Assembly (NCBI GenBank): GCA_903838675.1
Contig: CAILZI010000138.1
Coordinates: 1 to 41,305 of the forward strand
Direction: 5' to 3'
From: an uncultured Verrucomicrobiota bacterium
GTDB lineage: Bacteria > Verrucomicrobiota > Verrucomicrobiia > Verrucomicrobiales > Verrucomicrobiaceae
DNA: 41,305 bases
In this document: one piece after another, positions 1 through 6,978 of the stretch
Layout: every line of letters starts with the position of its first letter
Position numbering within the stretch: the stretch's first letter is position 1
Made by a program: the position numbers and the translations under genes
The notes under the pieces: model-generated
What the model saw: only the letters and a program-made list of their open reading frames with translations
What the model was told of the DNA's origin: nothing
Databases searched by the model: none

Positions 1-1
1 C

Positions 2-109
2 GCCCTTGGGCTCTTCGGCAAGCTGCACTCGGAGTTCCGCCACTACCGCAAGAATGCGCAGCGGCTCTGCCAGCAGTTCGATGAACGCTACCCCGATGCC
101 AACCTTTAA
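2..109 (+). CDS. 3' end of a gene entering from the left
   Basis: An open frame runs from the window edge to a TAA at 107-109. It encodes 35 residues that are rich in basic and aromatic residues and end in DERYPDANL. It reads in the same direction as the operon that follows and sits 84 bases upstream of it. Too little remains to assign a family. It may be the last gene of an upstream mobile-element module. Confidence 0.5.
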   Translation, partial: ALGLFGKLHSEFRHYRKNAQRLCQQFDERYPDANL

Positions 110-122
110 GCCTTTGCCCAAG

Positions 123-143
123 CTATACGCAGTATGCGTATAG
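123..143. promoter_or_regulatory. perfect 9-bp-arm palindrome, possible operator
   Basis: CTATACGCA, the spacer GTA, then TGCGTATAG form a perfect inverted repeat with 9-bp arms. It lies 50 bases before the first start codon of the operon. A near-identical palindrome occurs at 3056-3076. The size and symmetry fit a dimeric repressor or other DNA-binding protein, possibly the helix-turn-helix protein at 850-1413. There is no T-tract, so it is unlikely to be a terminator. Confidence 0.5.
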
Positions 144-193
144 ACGGGCCAAACCAAGAACAACGAACCTGAACCCTAGAAAGAGAAACTGAT

Positions 194-826
194 ATGTGTG
201 TGATCCTGATATGTCCTCAAAATGTGCGCCCGAAGTCCGAGGTGCTGTATGCCTGCCATGAAGCCAACCCGCACGGCGCGGGCGTCGCATGGCGGGAAGG
301 TGGCCGCGTGCGGTGGCAGAAGAACCTGAGCACAGGCGAGCTTGTGACCCTGCTCAAGAAGTTGGAGGGCGAAGTGGTCATTCACTTCCGCTGGGCCAGC
401 GTGGGCGGTGTAGATGCGCGGCTGTGCCATCCGTTTCCTGTCACCCCGAAGGCCTCCACCAGCCTCACTGGCATGGCGGAAACGGTGCTGTTCCACAACG
501 GCACGTGGAGCGGGTATGAAGACGCGCTCAAGCGATTGGCGCAGCACCGCAAGGAGCCTCTTCCTGTAGGACCGATGAGCGACACGCGCGCAGCGGCGCT
601 CGTGGTCCACACCACCGGTCCCGAGTCGCTGCACAAACTGCCGGGGCGCTGGGTGTGGATGAATGCTCATGAAACCCGCCTGTTCGGCCCATGGGAGGCG
701 TGGGGCGGCATGCAGGTGAGCAACACGTTCTTCGTGCCACGCCTGCGGTCTGCTCAAGCACGCCGCAAGGCTACGCAGCCTGCGGATCACCGCCCACGCC
801 ACCAATCCTGCCTCTTTGCCTGCTAA
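194..826 (+). CDS. class II glutamine amidotransferase-fold (Ntn hydrolase) protein
   Basis: 210 aa. Met is followed directly by Cys2, the N-terminal nucleophile position of class II glutamine amidotransferases after Met removal. Further family-like motifs are NPHGAGVAW (25-33), HFRWAS (64-69, matching the usual HTRWAT-type block), LFHNGTW (99-105) and SDTRAAA (129-135). There is no synthetase, isomerase or synthase domain, so it is a stand-alone glutaminase-like domain with unknown target. Such small versions are known on plasmids, phages and islands. The last 40 residues are basic and look unstructured. It is the first gene of the + strand operon, 23 bases before the helix-turn-helix gene. 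The leader is A/C-rich with no clear Shine-Dalgarno sequence. The fold call is good; the biological role is unknown. Confidence 0.75.
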   Translation: MCVILICPQNVRPKSEVLYACHEANPHGAGVAWREGGRVRWQKNLSTGELVTLLKKLEGEVVIHFRWASVGGVDARLCHPFPVTPKASTSLTGMAETVLFHNGTWSGYEDALKRLAQHRKEPLPVGPMSDTRAAALVVHTTGPESLHKLPGRWVWMNAHETRLFGPWEAWGGMQVSNTFFVPRLRSAQARRKATQPADHRPRHQSCLFAC

Positions 827-849
827 CCCAAACCCAAAACGAAACCGAT

Positions 850-1413
850 ATGAAACTGTTCAAACTGATCGCCAGCCGTGCTGGCCAAGTGCTCTTCGAT
901 GACCGTGTGGAGGCTGACTCCCCGCGTGAGGCGCGAGAGCAGATGAAGGCCCTGCTAGGGCTGCAATCACTCACTGGGGTGGTCTATGCGATCACCGAAA
1001 TCCCCATCGAACTCATCCAGAGCATCGTGGATGCGAAGCTGGCGGAAGCCCTGCAGCGAGTGCGCAGCGGCCAGCCACCGGCCAGCATGGAGCAGATGCT
1101 CCGCCCTATTGCGAGTGCGGCAGTCCGGGAGCAACTCGCCATCTTGCGCACGGTGCAGCCGGATGATCCGCCCGCAGGGCCGCAGCGCTTTGATGCGTTC
1201 ACGCCTGCGGACCAGATCATTGGCTCAACCACGATGCCGAAACCACGGCGCAAGCGCGTCAGCGTGACCACCAACGGCACGCTGGTGGATTGGAAGGCGG
1301 TGAAGCGAGCGTATCGCCGCACCGGCTCCATCAAGCAGACGGCGGTGCAGTTCGAGCTGTCGATCAACTCGGTGAAGGCGCGCATCCGCCGGGAGGGCTG
1401 GATCCATGAGTGA
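850..1413 (+). CDS. helix-turn-helix DNA-binding protein
   Basis: 187 aa, starting at the ATG that follows a C/A-rich leader; the frame is open further upstream but overlaps the preceding gene. The N-terminal half (about 1-110) is helical with no recognised domain. A basic linker (PKPRRKR, about 138-144) leads into a C-terminal trihelical segment, WKAVKRAYRRTGSIKQTAVQ, then FELSINSVKARIRREGW. That spacing is typical of terminase-small-subunit or transposase-type helix-turn-helix domains. It is a candidate ligand for the palindromes at 123-143 and 3056-3076. Its stop overlaps the start of the next gene by 8 bases, implying translational coupling. The DNA-binding call is fairly secure; repressor versus other function is inference. 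Confidence 0.6.
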   Translation: MKLFKLIASRAGQVLFDDRVEADSPREAREQMKALLGLQSLTGVVYAITEIPIELIQSIVDAKLAEALQRVRSGQPPASMEQMLRPIASAAVREQLAILRTVQPDDPPAGPQRFDAFTPADQIIGSTTMPKPRRKRVSVTTNGTLVDWKAVKRAYRRTGSIKQTAVQFELSINSVKARIRREGWIHE

Positions 1414-1582
1414 TCGCCTTTCCATCACCAAGTATGGCCAGCGGTATTGGGCCGTGTGGCTCGACGGCGATTTGCTCGCAGTCACGCTCTACAAAAAAGG
1501 CGCACGGGCCGTCACGGCCGCGATTACGACGATCTCCACGCATCACGGGAAGGAGGTCCATCATGGCATCCAAGCCGCGTGA
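1406..1582 (+). CDS. 58-aa small protein, conserved-looking
   Basis: The ATG lies inside the end of the helix-turn-helix gene (8-base overlap), and the reading frame runs through to TGA at 1580-1582, itself 20 bases inside the next gene. The product has the compact pattern ITKYGQRYWAVWLDGDLLA followed by VTLYKKGARAV. From memory, small proteins with RYWAVYD...VTVYKKGA patterns occur next to plasmid and phage genes, so I treat it as real. No function can be assigned. Its overlaps on both sides suggest it is co-translated with the helix-turn-helix protein and the AAA ATPase. Confidence 0.6.
   Translation: MSDRLSITKYGQRYWAVWLDGDLLAVTLYKKGARAVTAAITTISTHHGKEVHHGIQAA
1551..1556 (+). promoter_or_regulatory. 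Shine-Dalgarno AGGAGG for the clamp-loader-like ATPase
   Basis: AGGAGG ends 6 bases before the ATG at 1563, an ideal spacing. It fixes the start of the AAA gene even though the open frame extends back to 1410. It is the only strong Shine-Dalgarno sequence I see in this operon; the other leaders are C/A-rich. Confidence 0.7.
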
Positions 1583-2231
1583 ACGTGCGCTCAAATCAAC
1601 CACGACCTTATCCGTGCAGTCGCCGATGAACTGGCGACCGTGCACAGCGGAGGATCTGATCGGCCAGGCTCGACGTGTGGCGGTGGCGCAGGCGGGTAAA
1701 GCCAAGCGACTTGCCAACGATCCCAGCGCCACGATGAAGCTGCTGCTCTATGGTCCGCCCGGCGTGGGCAAGACCAGCGTAGTGGAACTGGTGGCATTGC
1801 AGCTCGCAGGCACGCCGCTCTCCATCGAAGATTACAACGGGCGTGAGGTGACGGTGGACCTCGTGCGTGAGTGGATGAAGCAGCTTCCTTATGGCAGCCT
1901 GTTCAGTGCTTGGTCGGTCAAGATCGTCAACGAACTGGACCGCTGCTCCCGTGAAGCGCAGGACCTGCTGCTCACTTACCTGGACCGGTTGCCACCGGGG
2001 CGAGCGTTCCTCGGCACGAGCAACCTGCAATTGGATCTGCTGACCGAGCGGTTCCAGACGCGGTTCCAAGCCATCAAGTTGCTGCCGCCCGCCACCGAGG
2101 AGTTGGCGGCATTCCTCACCGCCCGATGGGCCGTGCCGCAGGTGACCGCCAACCAGATCGCCGTGGGCAGCGGCGGCTGTGTCCGGGCCGCGCTCGCCGA
2201 TCTCGAATCCTACCTCGACCACACCCCATGA
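1563..2231 (+). CDS. AAA+ ATPase, clamp-loader-like
   Basis: 222 aa. Walker A GPPGVGKT is at 64-71. The Walker B region reads VKIVNELDR (119-127), with Asn where the usual Asp precedes Glu. A sensor-1-like TSN is at 152-154, an Arg-finger-like ERFQTRF near 162-168, and a clamp-loader-style sensor-2 segment GGCVRAALADL near 204-214. The order and size resemble the ATPase core of RFC/DnaX-type proteins without the collar domain. It probably remodels a DNA-bound protein complex or loads a partner, but no partner is identifiable. The start is set by AGGAGG at 1551. The stop overlaps the next ATG as ATGA, implying coupling. The N-for-D change may lower hydrolysis. Confidence 0.75.
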   Translation: MASKPRERALKSTTTLSVQSPMNWRPCTAEDLIGQARRVAVAQAGKAKRLANDPSATMKLLLYGPPGVGKTSVVELVALQLAGTPLSIEDYNGREVTVDLVREWMKQLPYGSLFSAWSVKIVNELDRCSREAQDLLLTYLDRLPPGRAFLGTSNLQLDLLTERFQTRFQAIKLLPPATEELAAFLTARWAVPQVTANQIAVGSGGCVRAALADLESYLDHTP

Positions 2232-2713
2232 AGCACATCCAACAAATGATTGATCAACACGGCGGCTTTGAAGCTGTCCGCACTCGCTACCTGCGCCTCG
2301 AGAACCCGCCGCTGATGCGGTTGGTCATTGAGGTGATCGGCGGTCCGTATCCCAATGGGGCTTATGAAGTCAGCGTGGCGCACTATGCCGAGCAGAACGG
2401 TGACGCGATGCGCGATCCAGAGATCACGTTCCTCGTGGCTCCTGCCGAACAAGGCACGACATGGACGCCGCTCACCTTCGAGAACAGCTACCTTGGCTGC
2501 TATCAGGTGGTGGCCCAAGTCACACCAGCGGGACTCGTCGAAGCTCGCGATCCAGAGCTCATGCGCGACCTGCGCCAGTTCGCCAACCAGTGGGATTTGA
2601 ACCTCAAGCAGCAGGGGTTCATGGAGGTGTTCGAGCGCCAATATGGTGATCTAAACGGTGCGACAACAGCAGTCACGGTGACGAGGCAAGGAGACGGCCC
2701 GCAAGGGTCATGA
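2228..2713 (+). CDS. DUF6908-like protein
   Basis: 161 aa, starting at an ATGA overlap with the ATPase stop. It has the pattern I associate with DUF6908: LRLENPPLMRLVIEVIG followed by the block VAHYAEQNGDAMRDPEITF (about 49-67) and a C-terminal helical segment. The domain is uncharacterised and is seen in plasmid-like settings. The tight coupling to an AAA ATPase suggests a shared complex or pathway. The last 20 residues are Gly/Thr-rich and probably disordered. The family name is from memory and should be tested by profile search. Confidence 0.55.
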   Translation: MKHIQQMIDQHGGFEAVRTRYLRLENPPLMRLVIEVIGGPYPNGAYEVSVAHYAEQNGDAMRDPEITFLVAPAEQGTTWTPLTFENSYLGCYQVVAQVTPAGLVEARDPELMRDLRQFANQWDLNLKQQGFMEVFERQYGDLNGATTAVTVTRQGDGPQGS

Positions 2714-2735
2714 ACCTGAACCCATCCCTCCACCC

Positions 2736-3092
2736 ATGAGCAAGAAAGACCTCATCGAACAACTGCGTCAGCGCCTTGTCAGCAACGACCGCTGGGCCTT
2801 GCGAGCGCTAATGCGCATCTACCAGAACCAGACGGCTGATGAGCAATGCCGTGAAATCACCATTGAGCGCAATGGCATCGGGTTCACCGGACCTGATGCT
2901 GAGATACTGACCAGCTTCGCACGCCAGTATCAGCGGCGCGGATGCCTCAGCCCCAAGCAGATGATCATCCTGCGCCGCCGCATGCCGGCCTATGCGCGGC
3001 AGATCGTGCAATGCAGTGACACCACCCGCCTTGAACAAGCCTTTTGCGGCACCTGCTATACGCACACTGCGGATAGCGCGGCAGCTGCATGA
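2736..3092 (+). CDS. 118-aa protein of unknown function, mobile-element type
   Basis: The ATG at 2736 follows a C/A-rich leader (GAACCTGAACCC at 2712-2723) that also precedes the first gene of the operon. The product reads IYQNQTADEQ near 28-37, then NGIGFTGPDAEILTSFA and LSPKQMIILRRRMPAYARQI. This layout resembles small proteins carried by plasmids and phages, for which I know no function. The C-terminal tail CGTCYTHTADS is encoded by the second palindrome (3056-3076), so that palindrome lies within coding sequence. No zinc finger or transmembrane segment is evident. Confidence 0.6.
   Translation: MSKKDLIEQLRQRLVSNDRWALRALMRIYQNQTADEQCREITIERNGIGFTGPDAEILTSFARQYQRRGCLSPKQMIILRRRMPAYARQIVQCSDTTRLEQAFCGTCYTHTADSAAAA
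3056..3076. promoter_or_regulatory. second copy of the operon palindrome
   Basis: CTATACGCA, the spacer CAC, then TGCGGATAG repeats the left arm of the 123-143 palindrome exactly and differs by one base in the right arm. It lies at the end of the 118-aa gene, 151 bases before the second AAA ATPase start, so it could regulate that ATPase separately. It could also be coincidence, since the bases are coding. Confidence 0.4.
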
Positions 3093-3106
3093 AACCTGAT
3101 ACGCCC

Positions 3107-3178
3107 ATGACATCCAACGACCTCTTTGCCTGGATCGCGCTGGCCGGCCTGATGGCCGCCATACTGATCTTTGGCTGA
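3107..3178 (+). CDS. possible 23-aa membrane peptide
   Basis: A short frame encodes MTSNDLFAW followed by the hydrophobic run IALAGLMAAILIFG and then TGA. The stretch is long enough for one membrane helix. After the TGA the same frame continues for about a dozen codons (IIRNLLSLHQS) to TAA, so it may be a slightly longer protein with a point nonsense change. It sits in the 134-base gap between the 118-aa gene and the second ATPase. No homology can be claimed. Confidence 0.3.
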   Translation: MTSNDLFAWIALAGLMAAILIFG

Positions 3179-3226
3179 ATCATCCGCAACCTGCTGAGTC
3201 TTCATCAATCCTAACCCAACACCCCC

Positions 3227-4189
3227 ATGCCTACACGCATCCTGACCCGCCATAGCCCCGAGATCGAATTGCCGCCCGACGCGGCCACCGCCGATGATCA
3301 TCGCAACCCGCCCCGCCGGAAGCGCAATGAAGAGGAACCCGCTCCTGACGTCGGCCACCTCGTGCAGCCAGAGCCGCGCCATGAACTCGACAAGCTGATC
3401 CTGCATGCTGAAGTGAAGACGGACATTCTGGCCGGCCTGCGAGCGCTCGAGATCCGTGCCGACCTTGACCGCATCTGGAACCTAAGCAGCATCCAACCGC
3501 AGGAAGGAAAGTGCATTTTGAACTTTTACGGCCCGCCCGGCACGGGCAAGACGCGTACCGCCCTGGGCATTGCGCTGCGCCTCGGTAAGCCGCTCTATCA
3601 GGTGGATTACAGCGCGGTGATTTCCAAATACCTCGGCGACACGGCCAAGCACATCAAAGCCGCCTTTGCCGCTGCCCGTGAACATGACGCGGTGCTGTTC
3701 TTCGACGAGGCCGACAGCCTGCTCTCCAAGCGCGTCGCCACCGGCGAGTCCTGCTCAACCAGCATCAACCAGAACCGCAACTGCCTGATGCAGGAGTTGG
3801 ACCGATTCGACGGCGTGGTGATTGTGACGACGAACCTGTTCGAGAACTACGACCCCGCGCTGCTGCGCCGCATTCAGCGCCACATCAAATTTCGCAATCC
3901 CGACGCCTCCATGCGCCGGGAGTTGTTCGCCCTTCATCTCCCCAACCCTGATCGGGTGCAGGCGGATTACGCGGATCTCGCCGCCCTTTCACGCGGTCTC
4001 AGCGGCGGGGACATCTTGAACATCTGCGTGAATGCGATCCATGCGGGCAGCGCGGATGCGGACACGGCGAAGTGGCAGGTGACGCAGGGGATGTTGGAGC
4101 GGGAGATTGAGAAGGCGCGGGCGGCGAGGAAGGAGCACGAGGGGAAGAGCGCGAAGGCGAGGAGAAGGATTGGGTTTTGTGTGAAGTGA
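3227..4189 (+). CDS. AAA+ ATPase, CDC48/FtsH-type (founder of the repeated tails)
   Basis: 320 aa. A polar N-terminal region (1-60) precedes a single AAA module: Walker A GPPGTGKT at 102-109, Walker B VLFFDEAD at 146-153, sensor-1 TTN at 181-183, Arg-finger-like ALLRRI near 191-196, and the lid motif LSGGDILN near 238-245. It lacks a protease or transmembrane domain, so it is a free protein-remodelling ATPase. The C-terminus (about residues 240-320) is highly basic and charged. Exactly this 3' part of the gene recurs at 6588, 8338, 11557 and 14421. It is the last gene of the operon. The leader CCTAACCCAACACCCCC before the ATG has no Shine-Dalgarno sequence. Confidence 0.85.
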   Translation: MPTRILTRHSPEIELPPDAATADDHRNPPRRKRNEEEPAPDVGHLVQPEPRHELDKLILHAEVKTDILAGLRALEIRADLDRIWNLSSIQPQEGKCILNFYGPPGTGKTRTALGIALRLGKPLYQVDYSAVISKYLGDTAKHIKAAFAAAREHDAVLFFDEADSLLSKRVATGESCSTSINQNRNCLMQELDRFDGVVIVTTNLFENYDPALLRRIQRHIKFRNPDASMRRELFALHLPNPDRVQADYADLAALSRGLSGGDILNICVNAIHAGSADADTAKWQVTQGMLEREIEKARAARKEHEGKSAKARRRIGFCVK

Positions 4190-4268
4190 TTCGCCAGTTC
4201 GCCCAAGCTAAACCTGTCGACAAATCGCTACCTAGCCAATGGTAGATTGCTCGCCTGTCTTTCTGCTT

Positions 4269-4440
4269 TCACGCGGCATTGCCGACCGTCAAAGAAGTGT
4301 TGCCTTGGACTGGCTTGCCCAGGCCGAGCGCCCGCAAAGCCTGTTGGCGTACCGCGGGATCTACAAAATAGAAATGCGCGTCAAAGCATTCGGACCGGTC
4401 GATGTCAGCGGGCTGGAACGTTTTTTCTTTGAGAGAGCGT
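4269..4440 (-). pseudogene. out-of-frame C-terminal extension or remnant behind the ceramidase-like gene
   Basis: Just past the end of the LamG domain, the next frame on the minus strand stays open to TGA at 4269-4271. It reads SLKEKTFQPADIDRSE, then FDAHFYFVDPAVRQQALRAL and ends TVGNAA. It overlaps the in-frame end of the larger gene at an A-rich run (AAAGAAAAAACG on the minus strand), a typical frameshift site. Either the ceramidase-like protein once had this tail and was frameshifted, or this is the tail of another gene fused by rearrangement. It looks protein-like but no family is recognised. Confidence 0.35.
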
Positions 4441-6528
4441 GGCTACTTCGTCAGCTTCGATAGCGCGATCAAACACGGCGATCTCATCGAGGCGGCCTTC
4501 GAAGTTGCTTTCATTGGTGCAACTGCCGCCGAAGAAGAAGCTGTCTGGGTGGTGTTCGGCTGTTTCGTCGCTCGGTGACGAGGCGACTTCCGCTCCGTCG
4601 AGATAGAGACGAAGGGCTCTTTCAGAGCGCACAACGACGAGGTGGTGCCAAGTCCAACGCTTGATGCTGCCGATGCCCGACGTTCCATTGACCACCGATG
4701 AAGCGGTGACGAGGCCGCGGGTTCCATCCGGGTTGTCCCGCAGGCCGATGTGGTCCCCAACGTCGAGTCCGGTGAACGGAGCACCAAGTGACACGATCCA
4801 CTCGGTCTTTTTCATGAGACCTTCCGCTGTGCCGCTCCAGAACCAAAGGGAGACGCTGATGTCGTTTCCTTTCATACCTGGAATTTGAGCGGCAATTCGG
4901 CCTCCCGCGCAATGCACGCTGCGATTGATGCCACCGGTGGCAAAGGCGGCATCGTGCGGGCCCGGCAGGAAGTAGAGAACGCGCGGCTCGTAGAAGGCAT
5001 CGCAGCCGTGTGGTGACGCATCGACAGCCCGCGGACCGCTCCACTCGTCGAGACGCCAGTAGCCACGCGGCTTGAGGCCGAGGGTGTAGGCCACTGCGGG
5101 TCCCGGGCCAGCGCACCGTTGCGTTCGCGGCCTTCCCGCCACGGCCTCGAGCATTCGCAGAGCGGCTTCGGTTACCTTCGGCTCGGCCTCGGTCTCCAGC
5201 CCAGCGGTGCGTGCCGGCCAAGTGTTGTAGCCGCCGAGGGGAAAATGCTCAGGAGGTGGGATGTAGCCGTCACCTCCGTTGGCGAGTTCCACGACCATCA
5301 TATGAGCAAAGGGGCTGGCGGCCTTGATCTTCAGGCCAGTCAGAGCGTAGGTCTCCGTCGGCGTCGTGGAGATACCGATGTGGTCGCCAAGCCGCACCCC
5401 TTGCACGACGATCTCGGTCTTCTGCTTGTCGTGGAGAAAAAGCTGCTCGCGTGCATAGACCTCGGGCAGCGACTTCACCTGACGGTTGCCGACCTCGGTC
5501 ATGACCTTCCGCGCCCACTCGAGCCGCTGTTTGTCAGGGGTCCGGTAGGACAGGGTTATTCGCGTCTCCTTCATCGCGATGGATTTGGGCGACGAGTATT
5601 TGATACCCTCCAGTGCTTTCAGAGCGAGGGCCACCAGACCGTTCGAGTAGCCTTCTATTGTCAACCCGTCCTTGTTTTTATCGGGAGATTTCTGGTAGTC
5701 ATGCCTCCAGGTGTCGCCACTGCAGCCTTGCGACATCATTGCCACAAAGCCTGTCTTACCCGGATCGAGCTTGGCCTGCAAACCATCGGAGAAGAGCCCG
5801 AAATAATCCGCGCTGACATCTACATCGACGAAGCAATGCATCGAGAAGTTGGCCAGCAGGCCGATGGGCTCGCCCTTCACGGTCTGCACCGAGATCATCG
5901 TGAGCATGGGATCCTCCGGGCCGCACGGCCCGGTGACGTGATCCCACTTCGCTGCGGCATACATGTTGGCCCGCACCGTGGGATTGCCGAACGGATCCTC
6001 CTCCACATGACTTGGGTGAATCGCCCATTGACGCACTGACGTGTAATCTCCGGCGTCGATCTCCGCCCAGCCGATCCGGGCCGGGCGCATGTTTCGCAAA
6101 GGGGCGGCGACGGCCTCGACGAGCCTGTCTGCGAGAAACTGCGAATAGACGGGGTCGGCGTCGGTGCCCAGACACCCCATGCAGGACGGGGCATTGTGGT
6201 TGTGGGTTGCCGATATCAGGATCCGATCATGGGGAATCCCCGTCTTCTCACTTGCTCGCTGCTTGGCGGCATCGAGCAACTCGCGACTCATCATGCAACT
6301 GTCAACCACCACGATGACGAGCTTTTCCGTGCCATCGGAAAAGGCGAGCGAGCGGGCGCTCACTGGCTTCCTGATCGTGCTGATCGAGCGGCTCGTGAAG
6401 AAACCGTTCACAAGAACGGGAAGCTGTTTCGGGGTGACATCGGTGATGGCCGCACCTGCGAGGAACTCGGCACATAGGGGCGAATGCCAGCCGAGAAACA
6501 ATACCATGAGCATTAGCCGTGATCGCAT
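4405..6528 (-). CDS. secreted neutral/alkaline ceramidase-like protein with LamG domain
   Basis: 707 aa with an N-terminal signal peptide (MLMVLFLGWHSPLCA). Residues about 20-450 match the neutral/alkaline ceramidase N-terminal family as found in Verrucomicrobiota and Planctomycetota: GAAITDVTPK, VVVDSCM, ISATHNHNAPS (metal-ligand-like His), MHCFVDVDVSADYFG, MSQGCSGDTWRHDY and GGDGYIPP. Residues about 480-700 form a LamG/concanavalin-like domain (YWRLDEW, ISVSLWFWSG, WTWHHLVVVR, GRLDEIAVFDRAI). It probably acts outside the cytoplasm on an amide or ester substrate bound through the LamG domain; true ceramidase activity is not implied. It lies opposite to its neighbours, between the intact AAA ATPase and the first tail copy. 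The C-terminus may be frameshifted (see 4269-4440). Confidence 0.8.
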   Translation of the reverse strand: MRSRLMLMVLFLGWHSPLCAEFLAGAAITDVTPKQLPVLVNGFFTSRSISTIRKPVSARSLAFSDGTEKLVIVVVDSCMMSRELLDAAKQRASEKTGIPHDRILISATHNHNAPSCMGCLGTDADPVYSQFLADRLVEAVAAPLRNMRPARIGWAEIDAGDYTSVRQWAIHPSHVEEDPFGNPTVRANMYAAAKWDHVTGPCGPEDPMLTMISVQTVKGEPIGLLANFSMHCFVDVDVSADYFGLFSDGLQAKLDPGKTGFVAMMSQGCSGDTWRHDYQKSPDKNKDGLTIEGYSNGLVALALKALEGIKYSSPKSIAMKETRITLSYRTPDKQRLEWARKVMTEVGNRQVKSLPEVYAREQLFLHDKQKTEIVVQGVRLGDHIGISTTPTETYALTGLKIKAASPFAHMMVVELANGGDGYIPPPEHFPLGGYNTWPARTAGLETEAEPKVTEAALRMLEAVAGRPRTQRCAGPGPAVAYTLGLKPRGYWRLDEWSGPRAVDASPHGCDAFYEPRVLYFLPGPHDAAFATGGINRSVHCAGGRIAAQIPGMKGNDISVSLWFWSGTAEGLMKKTEWIVSLGAPFTGLDVGDHIGLRDNPDGTRGLVTASSVVNGTSGIGSIKRWTWHHLVVVRSERALRLYLDGAEVASSPSDETAEHHPDSFFFGGSCTNESNFEGRLDEIAVFDRAIEADEVATLSQRKNVPAR

Positions 6529-6587
6529 ACTTTAACTCTTATACTACCGCATGCGTCCGATCCTATCGCAGCGTAGCGCGATTGATT

Positions 6588-6766
6588 TCATCTTGAATGT
6601 GTGTGTGAATGCGATTCATGCAGGGAGCGCGGATGCGGATCCGGCGAAGTGGCAGGTGACGCAAGAGATGCTGGAAAGGGAGATTGCCAAGGTAAAGAAG
6701 GCAAAGGCGGAGCACGCGGGGGATAAGGGGGAGAACCGGAGGATGATCGGGTTTCAGCCGAGTTGA
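6588..6766 (+). pseudogene. 3' fragment of the CDC48-type AAA ATPase gene (tail copy 1)
   Basis: From ILNVCVNAIHAGSADADPA through the basic C-terminus to TGA this matches the last 75 or so codons of the 3227-4189 gene, in frame throughout. Homology begins abruptly at about 6588, and no ATPase core is present. The end differs: IGFQPS instead of IGFCVK, which it shares with the 11557 copy. It could be transcribed but cannot make a functional ATPase. Confidence 0.85.
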
Positions 6767-6978
6767 TCGATTGACAATTTTCAGATGGATGGGATTCGGT
6801 TGGTGTGCTTATGGGCCTTCAAAATCGCGGGTTTCGCGCCTGCCTGACAAGCCCATGCCATCAAGCAGTCACGGCAGCCGACACGCACGATTTACCGAAA
6901 TGCTCGGCGACCCATTCTGTGCTGAAGTTTGACATGCCTAGCTAAGCATTGCACCTCCTCTGCAAACACTACCCGACA

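Noticed and set aside
194..826. Full glutamine-dependent biosynthetic enzyme (GlmS, PurF or AsnB)
   Set aside because: Only the amidotransferase-fold domain is present; 210 aa leaves no room for a synthetase or transferase domain.
4225..4250. Small hairpin CTACC...GGTAG downstream of the AAA ATPase
   Set aside because: The 5-bp stem has no T-run and is too weak to call a terminator.
6773..6830. Possible fifth R2 copy after AAA tail copy 1 (ATTGACAATTTTCAGATGG...)
   Set aside because: Only the region just after the stop resembles tail copy 3; the GGCCCTGGACGTGG core is absent, so I cannot call it R2.
6811..6945. 44-codon + strand frame and a 24-codon minus frame (MSNFSTEWVAEHFGK) before the membrane protein
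   Set aside because: Both are short, without conserved features or a good leader; chance frames are likely.
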